Below, in pieces: positions 18,023 to 26,665 of a DNA stretch of 46,415 bases. Location of the stretch: contig NZ_PVNL01000039.1 of assembly GCF_002994635.1 (NCBI RefSeq), positions 1-46,415 of the forward strand. The letters are read 5' to 3'. The DNA is from Enhygromyxa salina (GTDB lineage: Bacteria; Myxococcota_A; Polyangia; Nannocystales; Nannocystaceae). Numbering within the stretch: position 1 is the first letter of the stretch; each line of letters begins with the position of its first letter. The notes beneath the pieces are model-generated. The model searched no databases and was not told the DNA's origin. It saw only the letters and a list, made by a program, of their open reading frames with translations. The translations under genes and the position numbers were made by a program.

Positions 18023-19468
18023 ATGATACAATGTGTCAGTCGTTCTCTAATCATATTGTCGCTCGCAGCGACCCTGGCTTGCACAGATAGCACGAACGCA
18101 TCGGACACCACCGCATTCGCATCAGTCTCGGATACCGGCGCCGCGGACTCGACCGACGGCGGCGCCGCAATTGACACCGGTGACACGACCGACGGCGGCG
18201 ACCCCGAGATCCGGCTAGACCTGGACCCCTCGATCGAGATCCTCGACCTGCCACCCGACCCGGGGCCCCCACCCGATCCCAACGAGCAGCTCCCGCCGCC
18301 CGACGACGACGGCTGCCACGGGCTGTATGCCCAAGATCTGCTGCCAACCTTCAATCTCACCCTCGAGCCGGTCGTGTGGGAGCAGCTTCAGTACGAGTGG
18401 AACAACGGCGCGGACATTGACGACGACGGCGGCAACCCCAAGATCTACCACCCGATCACGGTGTTCGAGTACGAGGACATCGCGATCTACAACGCCGAGA
18501 TCCGGCTGCGTGGCAACACCACCTGGTGGGACCCAATCCCCGACGACAAGATGCAGTTTCAGATCGGCTTTCACACGAACGACGAGAACGGCCGATTCCT
18601 CGGCCTCAAGCGCCTCGCGTTTGACGCTGCCACCGCCAATCGGCACCTTCTGCGCGACCGCCTCGCGCTCAGGATCATGCGCAGCGTCGGGATCGTGGCC
18701 CCGTGCGCGAACAATGCCCGGATCTTCGTCAACGGCGAGTACTACGGGATCTTCACCAACATCGAGAAGCTCGACGAGACCTTCCTCGAGCGCAGGTTTG
18801 ACGATCCGACCGGTGACCTGTGGTACCGGACCAACTGGGAGCTCAAGACCAACCTCGACACCGCCAACGACGACCGGATCGAGGCGCTCAACGACGCAGA
18901 GACGCCCGAGGAGCTGTACACCTACCTCGACCTCGAGCAGGCGCTGCGGGTGTTCGCCGCCGAGTCCGTGCTGCCCTTCTCCGACGGCATGTGGGCCGGC
19001 GGGCTCAACTACTATTTTTACGATGAGCCGATTAGCGGCAAATTCATGATGCTGACCTGGGACCTCGACAACACCTTCGAGCGGTTTCACGACAAGCAAA
19101 ACGGCGAGTACCCCCATAACCCCGACCCGGTCGTGTGGGAGAAGTGGACCAGCCACGGTCGCCCGATCTACGAGCTCGCGCTCGAGGACTCGATGTGGTT
19201 CCAGTACTACATCCAGATGATCGGCGAGGTGTTCGAGGAGGGCTACCAGCCCGATGACCTGCACGAGCTGATCGACACCTACACGGCACAGATCCAGGAG
19301 GCCGTGCTGGCGGACACCAACAAGCCCTACTCGAACGAGGTCTACCTCGAGCATGTCGAACTGCTGCATTGGTACGTGCAGCAGCGCGCCGAGTGGCTCG
19401 AGGACTGGCTCGAGTGCTGGCAGGACGGCGGCGTCAACGACGGGGACGGGTTCTGCGAGGAACCGTAG
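18023..19468 (+). CDS. CotH kinase-like lipoprotein (copy 1)
   Basis: A strong GGAGG site at 18011-18015 precedes the ATG at 18023. The 481-residue protein has a signal peptide with lipobox T-L-A-C (Cys 20), an acidic Thr/Asp/Pro linker to about residue 90 and then a CotH-type domain. Diagnostic segments are NAEIRLRGN, KRLAFDAATANRHLLRDRLAL, FVNGEYYGIFTNIEKLDE, GDLWYRTNWELKT, the Asp in FSDGMWAGG and the W-D-L-D in TWDLDNTF. CotH proteins are atypical protein kinases that phosphorylate secreted or surface proteins; here the enzyme would act outside the cytoplasm. A closely similar paralogue lies at 32885-34321. The target substrate is unknown. Confidence 0.88.
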   Translation: MIQCVSRSLIILSLAATLACTDSTNASDTTAFASVSDTGAADSTDGGAAIDTGDTTDGGDPEIRLDLDPSIEILDLPPDPGPPPDPNEQLPPPDDDGCHGLYAQDLLPTFNLTLEPVVWEQLQYEWNNGADIDDDGGNPKIYHPITVFEYEDIAIYNAEIRLRGNTTWWDPIPDDKMQFQIGFHTNDENGRFLGLKRLAFDAATANRHLLRDRLALRIMRSVGIVAPCANNARIFVNGEYYGIFTNIEKLDETFLERRFDDPTGDLWYRTNWELKTNLDTANDDRIEALNDAETPEELYTYLDLEQALRVFAAESVLPFSDGMWAGGLNYYFYDEPISGKFMMLTWDLDNTFERFHDKQNGEYPHNPDPVVWEKWTSHGRPIYELALEDSMWFQYYIQMIGEVFEEGYQPDDLHELIDTYTAQIQEAVLADTNKPYSNEVYLEHVELLHWYVQQRAEWLEDWLECWQDGGVNDGDGFCEEP

Positions 19469-19487
19469 CAAATCTACGATCCGGCCA

Positions 19488-19525
19488 GGACGACGGCCCC
19501 GACTCGTCGGTCGAGGGCGTCGTCC
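19488..19525. terminator. Hairpin between convergent CotH and XRE genes
   Basis: An inverted repeat of GGACGACG and CGTCGTCC, extended by CCC/GGG across one bulge, encloses a 15-base loop in the 84-bp gap between two convergent genes. It may terminate transcription from both sides. There is no T-tract. Confidence 0.45.
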
Positions 19526-19552
19526 CTGAGCCGGTCGATGGAGGCGGCTGAG

Positions 19553-19831
19553 TCACTCGGTCTCGTCACCGCCCGAGTCCTCCAGCGCCTGCGCCTCCCA
19601 CATCGTGAAGATCATGTGCAACGGGATCCCGAGCCCGCCCGCGAGCTCCGTCAGCGTGTCGAGGTCCGCCGGGTGCTCGCCACGCTCGAGCGCGTGGATC
19701 ACCTCGGCGTCCAGCCGACAGCGCTCGGTGAGCTGCTCGATCTCGAGGTTCAGCGCGAGCCGTAGATCGCGGAGGTGGCGGCCCAATTCCACCTCCGAAG
19801 GCCGAGGCCGGGTTCGCTCGCTGCTGTCCAC
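19553..19831 (-). CDS. XRE-family helix-turn-helix regulator
   Basis: The 92-residue protein begins at a GTG and has a single Cro/C1-type HTH from about residue 16 to 72. The expected features are G-R-H-L-R-D-L-R in helix 1, the helix-turn-helix around LTERCRLDAEVIHALERGE, and LDTLTELAGGLGIPL in the last helices. The C-terminal tail is short and acidic with no sensor domain. It is probably a cytosolic DNA-binding repressor or accessory regulator. The 355-bp non-coding region directly upstream holds palindromes that could be its operators, including autoregulatory ones, although that is inference. It converges on the first CotH gene. Confidence 0.75.
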   Translation of the reverse strand: MDSSERTRPRPSEVELGRHLRDLRLALNLEIEQLTERCRLDAEVIHALERGEHPADLDTLTELAGGLGIPLHMIFTMWEAQALEDSGGDETE

Positions 19832-20186
19832 ATCTCATGCTGGCGCAGTTGTCGCGACTTTTGGAGCGAGCAACCGCGCGGATAGATCAGACACATTTGC
19901 CAGGTCGTGTCGCGAAATGTGTGGGGTACCCATCACCGGTCGAGGCACCGCCCCAACAAACGATTGGGTATGCGCGAGTCGAGCCGGCATATCAGCTGGG
20001 TATGTTCATGCACCCACGACCCCGGTCGGGGCCATCCCCACACCGATCGGTGGGGTCAGCCCGACACATCGATTGGGTAGGTGCAGGCCTACGCGATGGC
20101 TAACTCACGAACCCAGCCTCGTGATCGGCCACCAAGCTGCCCAAATCGGGCGGCGCCGGCAGGCGTGCCCGGGGTGAGCTCGCAAA
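19832..20186. other. 355-bp non-coding region with palindromes and short repeats
   Basis: No convincing gene was found between the XRE regulator and the next lipoprotein gene. The region holds a perfect 12-bp palindrome CACCGATCGGTG at 20041-20052, a CCCCGGTCGGGG dyad at 20019-20030, and two copies of CGATTGGGTA at 19961-19970 and 20070-20079 with a third GCTGGGTATG-like variant near 19996. These are probably binding sites or remnants of a repeat. The region upstream of the regulator start may hold its promoter. Confidence 0.5.
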
Positions 20187-21542
20187 TCAGCCGTTGGGGA
20201 TGCCGACGTTGCTCAGCGCGTAGCCTGTCATGTCGGAGTAGGTGTACGCGCCGACCAGGCCGCCGTAGGTGGTGAACTGCCCGGTGTCGGGGTCGACCTT
20301 GTGCGCGTTGTTGCCGAACGCGACCGCCCACACGTAGCCCTCGAAGTCGATGCTGATCCCGTAGGAGCCGCCGGTGTTCCAGTTTTTCTCGACCTGCAGG
20401 GTGTCGCGGTTGACGCCGACGATGCCCGACCCGCTGGCCATCCACAGCAGGCCGTTGTCACTCGCGTCCGCCATGCACCCGGACGAGCCGCCGGCTTGCG
20501 CGGTGGCCCACGTCTGTGTCTGCGGATCGAAGCGGCCGACCGTGGCGCTGCACAGCCAGACCATGCCGTCGGCGTCGACGGTCATGCCGTACCACCACGG
20601 GCCCGCCGGCGCCGCCCAGGTCTGCCAGGTCATGTCGGCGCGATTGACCCGGATGATCCGCGCGTTGCCGCCCAGCTGCGAGCCCCAAAAGTCACCGTTG
20701 CCGTCGACGGCCCCGCCGTAGATCCCGTAGGTGATCCCGTTGCCGTCGTTGGAAAGACCGTTGCCGCCGGTTGGCACCGAGATCATTTCTTTGGTCGTGC
20801 CGTCGTCACCGTCGAGTACGTAGATGTCGATGACGCCGTTTTGATTGGTGCCCGCGGTCCACAGCTCTTCGTCTTCGTACTGGCACGTGCCCTGGTTGAA
20901 CTGCCCGAGCCCCCACGCGACCGGGCGCTGCGAGGCGTAGGCCATGGGCTTGTGCCACGCGATGCACTCGTCTTGGCCCCACGGCAGGTAGGCCGCGCTG
21001 TTCGAGGTCTGGATGCCCGGGGTGCCGTTGCTCTCCTGGCAAAATTGTTGGTCGGCGTAGACCTTGGTGACGCCGCCGTTGCGATTGGCGACCGCCACGT
21101 GCCCGCTGAGACTGACCGAGGTGCGCGAGGGCGAGCCGGCGCTGTCGGGGCGGACGATATAGCGACCGACCTCGGTCACGGTCTTGGTGTCGATCTTCGA
21201 GATCGTGCCTTGCTGGCTGTTGGCGGCCCACAGGTAGGAAAACTCGAAATCGTTGGCACCCCCGCCGCCGCAGCTGGTGCCGCTGTCCGGGATCACGCTG
21301 GTGTCGAATTTGGGCGGGCCGCCGTCGGCGCTGCCGGGGTCGCCGTCGCCGTCGCCGTGGTCGCCGTCGCCGTCGCCGTCACCAGACATGCTCGCGCTCG
21401 CGCTGCCAGTATCGCTGAAGGTGAACGAGCTGATCCCGGTCGCGCCGGACTCGGAGCCGTCGGAGCGGGCACCGTCGCCGCCGCAGCCTAGAACCACGCT
21501 GGCACCCAACACGGCAATGATCGTCTTTTGCATGTCTCGCAT
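20187..21542 (-). CDS. Lipoprotein with Vgb-like beta-propeller
   Basis: The 451-residue product starts at the ATG at 21542, preceded by a GAGAGACGAG stretch; an ATG nine bases later is possible. It has a signal peptide with lipobox V-L-G-C (Cys 20) and a Ser/Gly/Asp linker with GDGDGDGD. From about residue 100 there are repeated blades with SYLWAANSQQGTISKID, LWTAGTNQNGVIDIY, WWYGMTVDADGMVWLC and GISIDFEGYVWAV. This blade type, 'x-G-I-x-x-D-x-x-G-x-x-W', is found in virginiamycin-B-lyase-like/NHL-type propellers. A Cys-rich part around QFCQES, DECIAW and GTCQYED suggests disulfides. Function is unknown; a surface binding role is likelier than lyase activity. Confidence 0.82.
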   Translation of the reverse strand: MRDMQKTIIAVLGASVVLGCGGDGARSDGSESGATGISSFTFSDTGSASASMSGDGDGDGDHGDGDGDPGSADGGPPKFDTSVIPDSGTSCGGGGANDFEFSYLWAANSQQGTISKIDTKTVTEVGRYIVRPDSAGSPSRTSVSLSGHVAVANRNGGVTKVYADQQFCQESNGTPGIQTSNSAAYLPWGQDECIAWHKPMAYASQRPVAWGLGQFNQGTCQYEDEELWTAGTNQNGVIDIYVLDGDDGTTKEMISVPTGGNGLSNDGNGITYGIYGGAVDGNGDFWGSQLGGNARIIRVNRADMTWQTWAAPAGPWWYGMTVDADGMVWLCSATVGRFDPQTQTWATAQAGGSSGCMADASDNGLLWMASGSGIVGVNRDTLQVEKNWNTGGSYGISIDFEGYVWAVAFGNNAHKVDPDTGQFTTYGGLVGAYTYSDMTGYALSNVGIPNG

Positions 21543-21597
21543 CTCGTCTCTCTACCGGGCGCCCAGGCGCGCCGCTACGCGCGGAAGGATAGCAGGA

Positions 21598-23727
21598 TCA
21601 CCGACCCGGCGGCGCGACCTCCCACACCCATAGATCATCGACGAGCAGCGCGGCCTTTGGATCATCGTCGACCACGTGCAGCCGAACCTGCACACCAGCC
21701 CACTCACTCGGCACGACCCAACGCACCGGGCGAAGATCCAGGCGGGTCTTGGGTAGCTTCAAGCTGACGCTGCGGCCGTCGTCGCTGACCAGCTTGGCGG
21801 CCAGCCGCTTGCGCCGACCCGTGGTCCCCAGCGAGAGCTCGACGGCGCCGCCCTCGGGCAGCACGAACGGGGGAGAGCGCAGCTCGCCGCGCGCTTCCAG
21901 CAGCTTGCGCGAGGCCGCGCTCGACAGCAGCCGAGTCCCGCCGTGAGGTCCGAGCGGCGGCAGCTTGCGCGAGAAGCTGCGCACCGAGCCGTGACCGAAC
22001 GCTGTACCGGAGACCTGCTCGAAGCCGTCGAGGGTCCCGTCTTCGAAGTCGGCGATCACCTCCACGCCCTCCGGGACCTCGCGTGGTCGCGGCGGCGCGA
22101 GCAACAGCTGCTCGCCGCGCCAGGCCGTGACCATGCCCGCCTCGGACATCCAGCCGCTGAGCGGACGGACCCGCTGGCCGCCCCAGCGGCGCTCGTGGAC
22201 CGTCCAGCCCGACAGCTCCCGCGTGAGCCAGCCCGGCACGCTGCCGTCGATCCACACCGCCTGGATCTGTCCCGAGGCGACTCGATCGCGGATCGCCTGC
22301 TGCAGCTGCGTGCGCTGCTCGGCCGTGACGTCGGTGATGCCCATGGCTCCGACATGTCCCGCGCCGCCGGCCATGATCGGCCACCACGGTCGGTGCAGGG
22401 CCAGCAAGCTGGCGCCGTCCATGGCTTCGATCGTGGTTCGCAGCCCGCGGGCGTTGGCGCGCTGGCGCCCGGTCGGAATGGTTCGCCAGGGATCCTGCCA
22501 CGCGTAGCTGTGGCGCAGGCCGACGCGAACGCCGTTGGTCTGGATCGGCTGGTACATCGGCTCGACCGCGAGCGCGAAGCCCAGCTGGAGGGCGACGAGG
22601 GTGAGCCCGACCAGCTCGGCCCACTTGGCCCACTCGGCCCGCTCGGCATTCGCGTGCGGCAGCGCGACGGCCAAGAACGCCGCGCACAGGCACACCCCGG
22701 GGATGAACGCGTTGGGCTCCGCGAACTGAGTCGAGTAGCCGAGCGCGCTCACCAGCAGGCCGCCCGCCGCCATCGCACCCCAGTAGATCGTGCCTCGGCT
22801 CGCGCGCAGGCCCTGCCACAGCGTGCGGAGCCCGAGCGCGTCGCGACCCAGCCGCATCGCGCGACGGATCACCACGCTCACCCCGAGACCGAGCAACACC
22901 GCGCACAGGCCCGCCGCGAACGGCTCGGCGTGCAGGAACATGCCCCAGGTCTTGGACCAGAACCGCTCGTCGTTGAACGCGTGGCCCTGGTGCATCTCGT
23001 AGATCCACGTCCACAGCCAGCCGTCCGTCAGCCACTGGCCAAGCAACACGCCGCCGCCGTCGATCAGCGCGATCGTGCCCGCGTAGGCCCACAGCTGGCG
23101 CGGGGCGATCAGCAGTCCAGCCACGCCCGAGATCACCACGAACACCGCCGCGGTCTGCTTGGTCCAGAAGGCCAGCGCGACCAAGACCCCCGCGAGCGCG
23201 GCCCGCTCGAGGCTGCCTTCGGACTCGCGCAGCAGCACCAGGCCCCAGAGCAGCAGGGCCAGGAACAGCGCGTCACCGCGGGCGATGTCCAGCCAGCGAA
23301 AACAAAACACGTAGCCCGACAAGAACAGCCCGATCGCCAGCCAGCCGTGCGCGCTGGGCTTGGCCTCGATCCGACACAGCCGCCACAGCGCGACGCCTGT
23401 CGCGATCACGGCACAAATCGAGACCGCCCGCGCCAGCACGTAACCCAGCGGGAACACGACCCCGAGCAGCGCGACCAGGGCCGGGTACAGCGGGGTGTAC
23501 AAGAACGGCACGAAGTCCGGGCTGGGCGGGCCGTAGACCGGCAGGCCGTGTTGCACGCGCCACGCCTGCTGCAAGCTGCCGCCCTCCATCCACTCGAGCT
23601 CGAGCGGAAACCCGATCCGGCAGGCGAACACGATCGCGATCACCAGCACCCAGACCAGCGACAAGCCGGTGACCACGCGGCGCATCCACACCACCGGTCG
23701 CGTCGCTGCGGCTGCGTCGGCGCTCAC
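21598..23727 (-). CDS. GT-C type membrane glycosyltransferase with C-terminal binding domain
   Basis: The GTG at 23727 overlaps the stop of the upstream gene (GTGA), so the two are translationally coupled. The 709-residue protein has about ten membrane helices in the first 400 residues. The first loop carries an acidic E-W-M-E-G-G motif after helix 1, and YTPLYPALVAL follows, as in PMT/GT83-type GT-C enzymes that use polyprenyl-phosphate sugars on the periplasmic side. The C-terminal 150 residues (from VIADFEDGTLDGFEQ) look like a beta-sandwich carbohydrate-binding module. It probably adds a sugar to an envelope glycan or protein. The exact donor and acceptor cannot be read from sequence. Confidence 0.8.
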   Translation of the reverse strand: MSADAAAATRPVVWMRRVVTGLSLVWVLVIAIVFACRIGFPLELEWMEGGSLQQAWRVQHGLPVYGPPSPDFVPFLYTPLYPALVALLGVVFPLGYVLARAVSICAVIATGVALWRLCRIEAKPSAHGWLAIGLFLSGYVFCFRWLDIARGDALFLALLLWGLVLLRESEGSLERAALAGVLVALAFWTKQTAAVFVVISGVAGLLIAPRQLWAYAGTIALIDGGGVLLGQWLTDGWLWTWIYEMHQGHAFNDERFWSKTWGMFLHAEPFAAGLCAVLLGLGVSVVIRRAMRLGRDALGLRTLWQGLRASRGTIYWGAMAAGGLLVSALGYSTQFAEPNAFIPGVCLCAAFLAVALPHANAERAEWAKWAELVGLTLVALQLGFALAVEPMYQPIQTNGVRVGLRHSYAWQDPWRTIPTGRQRANARGLRTTIEAMDGASLLALHRPWWPIMAGGAGHVGAMGITDVTAEQRTQLQQAIRDRVASGQIQAVWIDGSVPGWLTRELSGWTVHERRWGGQRVRPLSGWMSEAGMVTAWRGEQLLLAPPRPREVPEGVEVIADFEDGTLDGFEQVSGTAFGHGSVRSFSRKLPPLGPHGGTRLLSSAASRKLLEARGELRSPPFVLPEGGAVELSLGTTGRRKRLAAKLVSDDGRSVSLKLPKTRLDLRPVRWVVPSEWAGVQVRLHVVDDDPKAALLVDDLWVWEVAPPGR

Positions 23728-25427
23728 TCGTCGAGCTCCTCGAACCGGCCACGCGGGCGCGCGCAGCAGTAGTGATGGCTGGGCAGCTCACCCGCTTCGG
23801 CGCGCGGATCTGGGATCGCGCCGGTCTCGACGCAGGCCCAGCCGGTCCAGCCCCTCACGCCACGCAGCCGGCGGGCCGCGGCGCGCGAGGGTGGGCGGGT
23901 GCCCGCGTAGCCAATGTGACACAGCAGATCCGGCTGGTGCGCGCGCAGCATGTAGTCGAGCGGCGCCTGCAGCTGGTGACCCGGTCGCGCCCCCTTGGTC
24001 TTGGGTTCGGCGACCGCGACCACGCCCGGATCCACGAGCCCGTAGCTGTCGAAGGCCGGCAGCTCCGACGCGTAGGGCAGCGCCCCCGCGGCGCCCACCG
24101 TGATCCGCGTGTCGGCCGGGACGCTGGCGCGAAACGCCAGACCGGCCGCGTAGCGAACCGCGGCGAACCGGTGCATCGCGTCGACGCCCTCGAAGCCCGG
24201 GGTCTGCTTGGGATCCTCGTAGTCGATGTGCAAGAACGCGTGCTCGCGATCTTCTTGGATCCGCGCCGGGATCTGCCGGGCGTAGCCAACCATGAGCGCG
24301 AGCGCGACCCCGGCCCAGACCAGCTCGGCCCAGACCAGCGACAGCCACCCGCGCAGACGCAGCTGATCGCGTGCCTCACCCAGAACCAGACCCAGCAGCA
24401 GCAGCGTCAGCGTGGTGGCGGGGAGCAAGAACCGCCCGTAGGCCATGAAGTCGCCGCCGATCGACCACGCCCACCCCAGCTGGACGGCGATCGGGAGCAC
24501 CAGCGGCAGGTGACGCGGCCGCAGCAACAGCGCCGCCGGGATCAGCCACACCAGGTCGACGCGATCCGCCCAAAATTTCAGGTAGCCGACCCCGTAGAAC
24601 TCGCGCAGTCCAGCCCCGTGGTGCTTGACCGCCCAGGTGTTGGGCAGCCACTCGCCGTAGTAGCTCTTGCGCGCGATCAGCTGGATCACCAGGGGGACCA
24701 CGAACAGCGCCGAGCCGATCAGCACGCGCCGCCACGGGATCTGCCTGGGCCCGCGCTCGAGGCCGACCACGCTCAACCACCCCAGACCGAACGCGGCGAT
24801 CCACACCAGCGCGTCGAGCCGCGTGAGCCCGGCCAGGCACGCCGCGACCGCGGCGAGCTCGATCCGCCCGCCGAGCCACAGCCAGATCGCCGCCAGGCCC
24901 AGGCTCAGCGCGACGCTGGTCTCGAGCCCGCTGCTGCCCCAGACCACGAACTCTGGCAGCGTCGCGAGCAGGGCCGGGGCGAGCAGGTCGGCATACTCGA
25001 GCTCGTCCGTGTCCGAGCTCGGGCCCAACTGGGCGCCACGCCTGGCCGGACCAAATCGGCGCCGCAGCTGCGCGCTGATCAGCGCGACCAACAGCAACCC
25101 CGCGAGCGAGGCCACCGCCGTCAGCACGGGCGCCAGCGTCTCGGCCCGGACCCCGAGCGCGTCGCCGAGCCCGAGCATCAGCACCCACAGCAAATTCGTG
25201 TAGCCCTCGACCCGCTCGAAGGGCGCGAGGTTGTAGACCAGCGCCCCGTGCTGCCCGAGGTTGCGAGCGTAGCGAAAGCTGATGAACGCGTCGTCGCACA
25301 CGAACGACCACTCGCGCAGGTGCAGCAAGAACCCAGCGCCGATGCCCACGGCCAGCAGCCGGGCCGGGAGCTTGGATCCCGGGCTTGGCTGTTTGACCCC
25401 GGTTCGAGCCTCGTCGCCCTCGCGCAT
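23724..25427 (-). CDS. GT-C type membrane glycosyltransferase (AftB-like)
   Basis: The 567-residue protein has about eleven membrane segments. Just after the first helix it carries CDDAFISFRYARNL followed by FERVEGYTNLLWVL, the signature of the AftB-like GT-C family, where the paired Asp is the catalytic site facing the periplasm. The C-terminal 150 residues are soluble, with YASELPAFDSYGLVDP, also typical of that family. These enzymes transfer sugars such as arabinofuranose from polyprenyl-phosphate donors; whether this one uses arabinose is unknown. It is the first gene of a leftward pair and is divergent from the GT2 gene across a 93-bp spacer containing a large dyad. Confidence 0.85.
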   Translation of the reverse strand: MREGDEARTGVKQPSPGSKLPARLLAVGIGAGFLLHLREWSFVCDDAFISFRYARNLGQHGALVYNLAPFERVEGYTNLLWVLMLGLGDALGVRAETLAPVLTAVASLAGLLLVALISAQLRRRFGPARRGAQLGPSSDTDELEYADLLAPALLATLPEFVVWGSSGLETSVALSLGLAAIWLWLGGRIELAAVAACLAGLTRLDALVWIAAFGLGWLSVVGLERGPRQIPWRRVLIGSALFVVPLVIQLIARKSYYGEWLPNTWAVKHHGAGLREFYGVGYLKFWADRVDLVWLIPAALLLRPRHLPLVLPIAVQLGWAWSIGGDFMAYGRFLLPATTLTLLLLGLVLGEARDQLRLRGWLSLVWAELVWAGVALALMVGYARQIPARIQEDREHAFLHIDYEDPKQTPGFEGVDAMHRFAAVRYAAGLAFRASVPADTRITVGAAGALPYASELPAFDSYGLVDPGVVAVAEPKTKGARPGHQLQAPLDYMLRAHQPDLLCHIGYAGTRPPSRAAARRLRGVRGWTGWACVETGAIPDPRAEAGELPSHHYCCARPRGRFEELDE

Positions 25428-25447
25428 GCGTGCTCGGCATGGTAGCG

Positions 25448-25489
25448 GTTCAAGCTCTCACCGCGAGTCCTCGCGGTGAGGGCCTGAAC
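25448..25489. promoter_or_regulatory. Large dyad symmetry between the divergent glycan operons
   Basis: Two perfect 11-bp arms, CTCACCGCGAG at 25457-25467 and CTCGCGGTGAG at 25470-25480, are separated by only two bases. They are flanked by a second matched pair, GTTCA at 25448-25452 and TGAAC at 25485-25489, each four bases outside. The position, 21 bp before the leftward ATG and about 31 bp before the rightward one, and the two-fold symmetry fit a shared operator for a dimeric or tetrameric regulator. A terminator is unlikely because both genes start here. Confidence 0.6.
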
Positions 25490-25520
25490 GCGAGTCCGCA
25501 GCGCAACAGGCGCAAGTTCG

Positions 25521-26660
25521 ATGAACGCACCCATGACCGAGCTGACGACCGAGCCAACGCTGGCCCCCGCGCCCGCGCCCGGTGCACAGGCGCCCCAGCA
25601 GGGCGCCACGCTCGAGGGTCCCAAGCTCATCATTCAGATCCCCTGCCTCAACGAGCGCGAGCACCTGCCGGGGACCTTCGCGGATCTGCCCCGCTCGATC
25701 CCCGGCGTCGCCCAGATCGAGGTCCTGGTGATCGACGACGGCAGCAGCGACGGCACCCGCGAGCTGGCGATCGAGCTCGGCGTCCACCACATCGTCCGCT
25801 TCCCTCGCAACCGGGGCCTGGCCGCGGCCCACACCGCGGGGCTCGACGCGTGCCTGCGGCTCGGCGCCGACCTCGTCGTCAACACCGACGCCGACAACCA
25901 GTACCGCGGAGACGACATCGCCCGGCTGGTCGCGCCCGTGCTCGAGGGCCGCGCCGACATCACCGTGGGCGATCGCCAGACCGACACGATCGCCCACTTC
26001 TCCTGGCTCAAGCGGGTCCTGCAGCGCTGGGGCTCGGCCCTGGTCCGGCGGGCCTCGGGCGTCTCGGTCACCGACTCGACCTCGGGGTTCCGGGCGATGA
26101 ACCGCAAGGCGGTCTCGACCCTGTTCGTCCACAACAGCTTCACGTACACGCTCGAGACCATGATCCAGGCCGGCAAGGCCGGGCTCGTGGTCGACAACGT
26201 CAAGATCGAGACCAACCCCCAGACCCGCGAGTCGCGGCTGTTCTCGTCGATCCCCGAGTACCTGCGCCGCAACGGGCTGGTGATCCTCCGCGCCTACGGC
26301 ATGTACTGGCCGCTGCAGACGTTTGGGTTCATGGCCGCGTTCCTGGTCCTGCTGGGCGCGGCGCTGGGCGGGCGCTTCTTCTACTTCTACATGCTCGAGC
26401 CCGACGTCTCGGGTCACATTCAGAGCTTGCAGATCGGCGTGGGCGCGGTCGTGCTCGGGTTCGTGGTCGGGCTCATGGCCTACCTCGGTGATCTGCTGGC
26501 CGCGAACCGCCGGCTCAACGAGGAGCTGCTCGCCCGCGTGCGGCGGCTCGACGCCGAGCTGTCCAGCGAGCGACGACGGCGAGGGAGCCCGATCGAAGGC
26601 ATCCACAGCACAGGCGCCGCCGTCTGGCAGCCCGACCCGCCCAGCCGTCCACGCCCCTGA
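25521..26660 (+). CDS. GT2 family polyprenyl-phosphate glycosyltransferase
   Basis: The 379-residue protein has a Pro/Ala-rich leader and then a GT-A fold typical of DPM1-like enzymes: IQIPCLNERE at about residue 38, VIDDGSSDGT with the first Asp pair, and the metal-binding D123-x-D125 in NTDADNQYRGDD. Two membrane helices follow at about 265-295 and 305-335, as in GtrB/ArnC-type enzymes that charge polyprenyl phosphate with a sugar on the cytosolic face. A coiled C-terminal segment comes last. It probably makes the lipid-linked sugar used by the neighbouring GT-C enzymes. The methyltransferase gene follows five bases after its stop, so they form an operon. Confidence 0.88.
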   Translation: MNAPMTELTTEPTLAPAPAPGAQAPQQGATLEGPKLIIQIPCLNEREHLPGTFADLPRSIPGVAQIEVLVIDDGSSDGTRELAIELGVHHIVRFPRNRGLAAAHTAGLDACLRLGADLVVNTDADNQYRGDDIARLVAPVLEGRADITVGDRQTDTIAHFSWLKRVLQRWGSALVRRASGVSVTDSTSGFRAMNRKAVSTLFVHNSFTYTLETMIQAGKAGLVVDNVKIETNPQTRESRLFSSIPEYLRRNGLVILRAYGMYWPLQTFGFMAAFLVLLGAALGGRFFYFYMLEPDVSGHIQSLQIGVGAVVLGFVVGLMAYLGDLLAANRRLNEELLARVRRLDAELSSERRRRGSPIEGIHSTGAAVWQPDPPSRPRP

Positions 26661-26665
26661 CCGCC

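Noticed and set aside
21943..23772. Plus-strand frame of 609 codons antisense to the GT-C gene pair
   Set aside because: It is Arg/Gln/His-rich with no hydrophobic core or motif, a typical shadow of high third-position GC.
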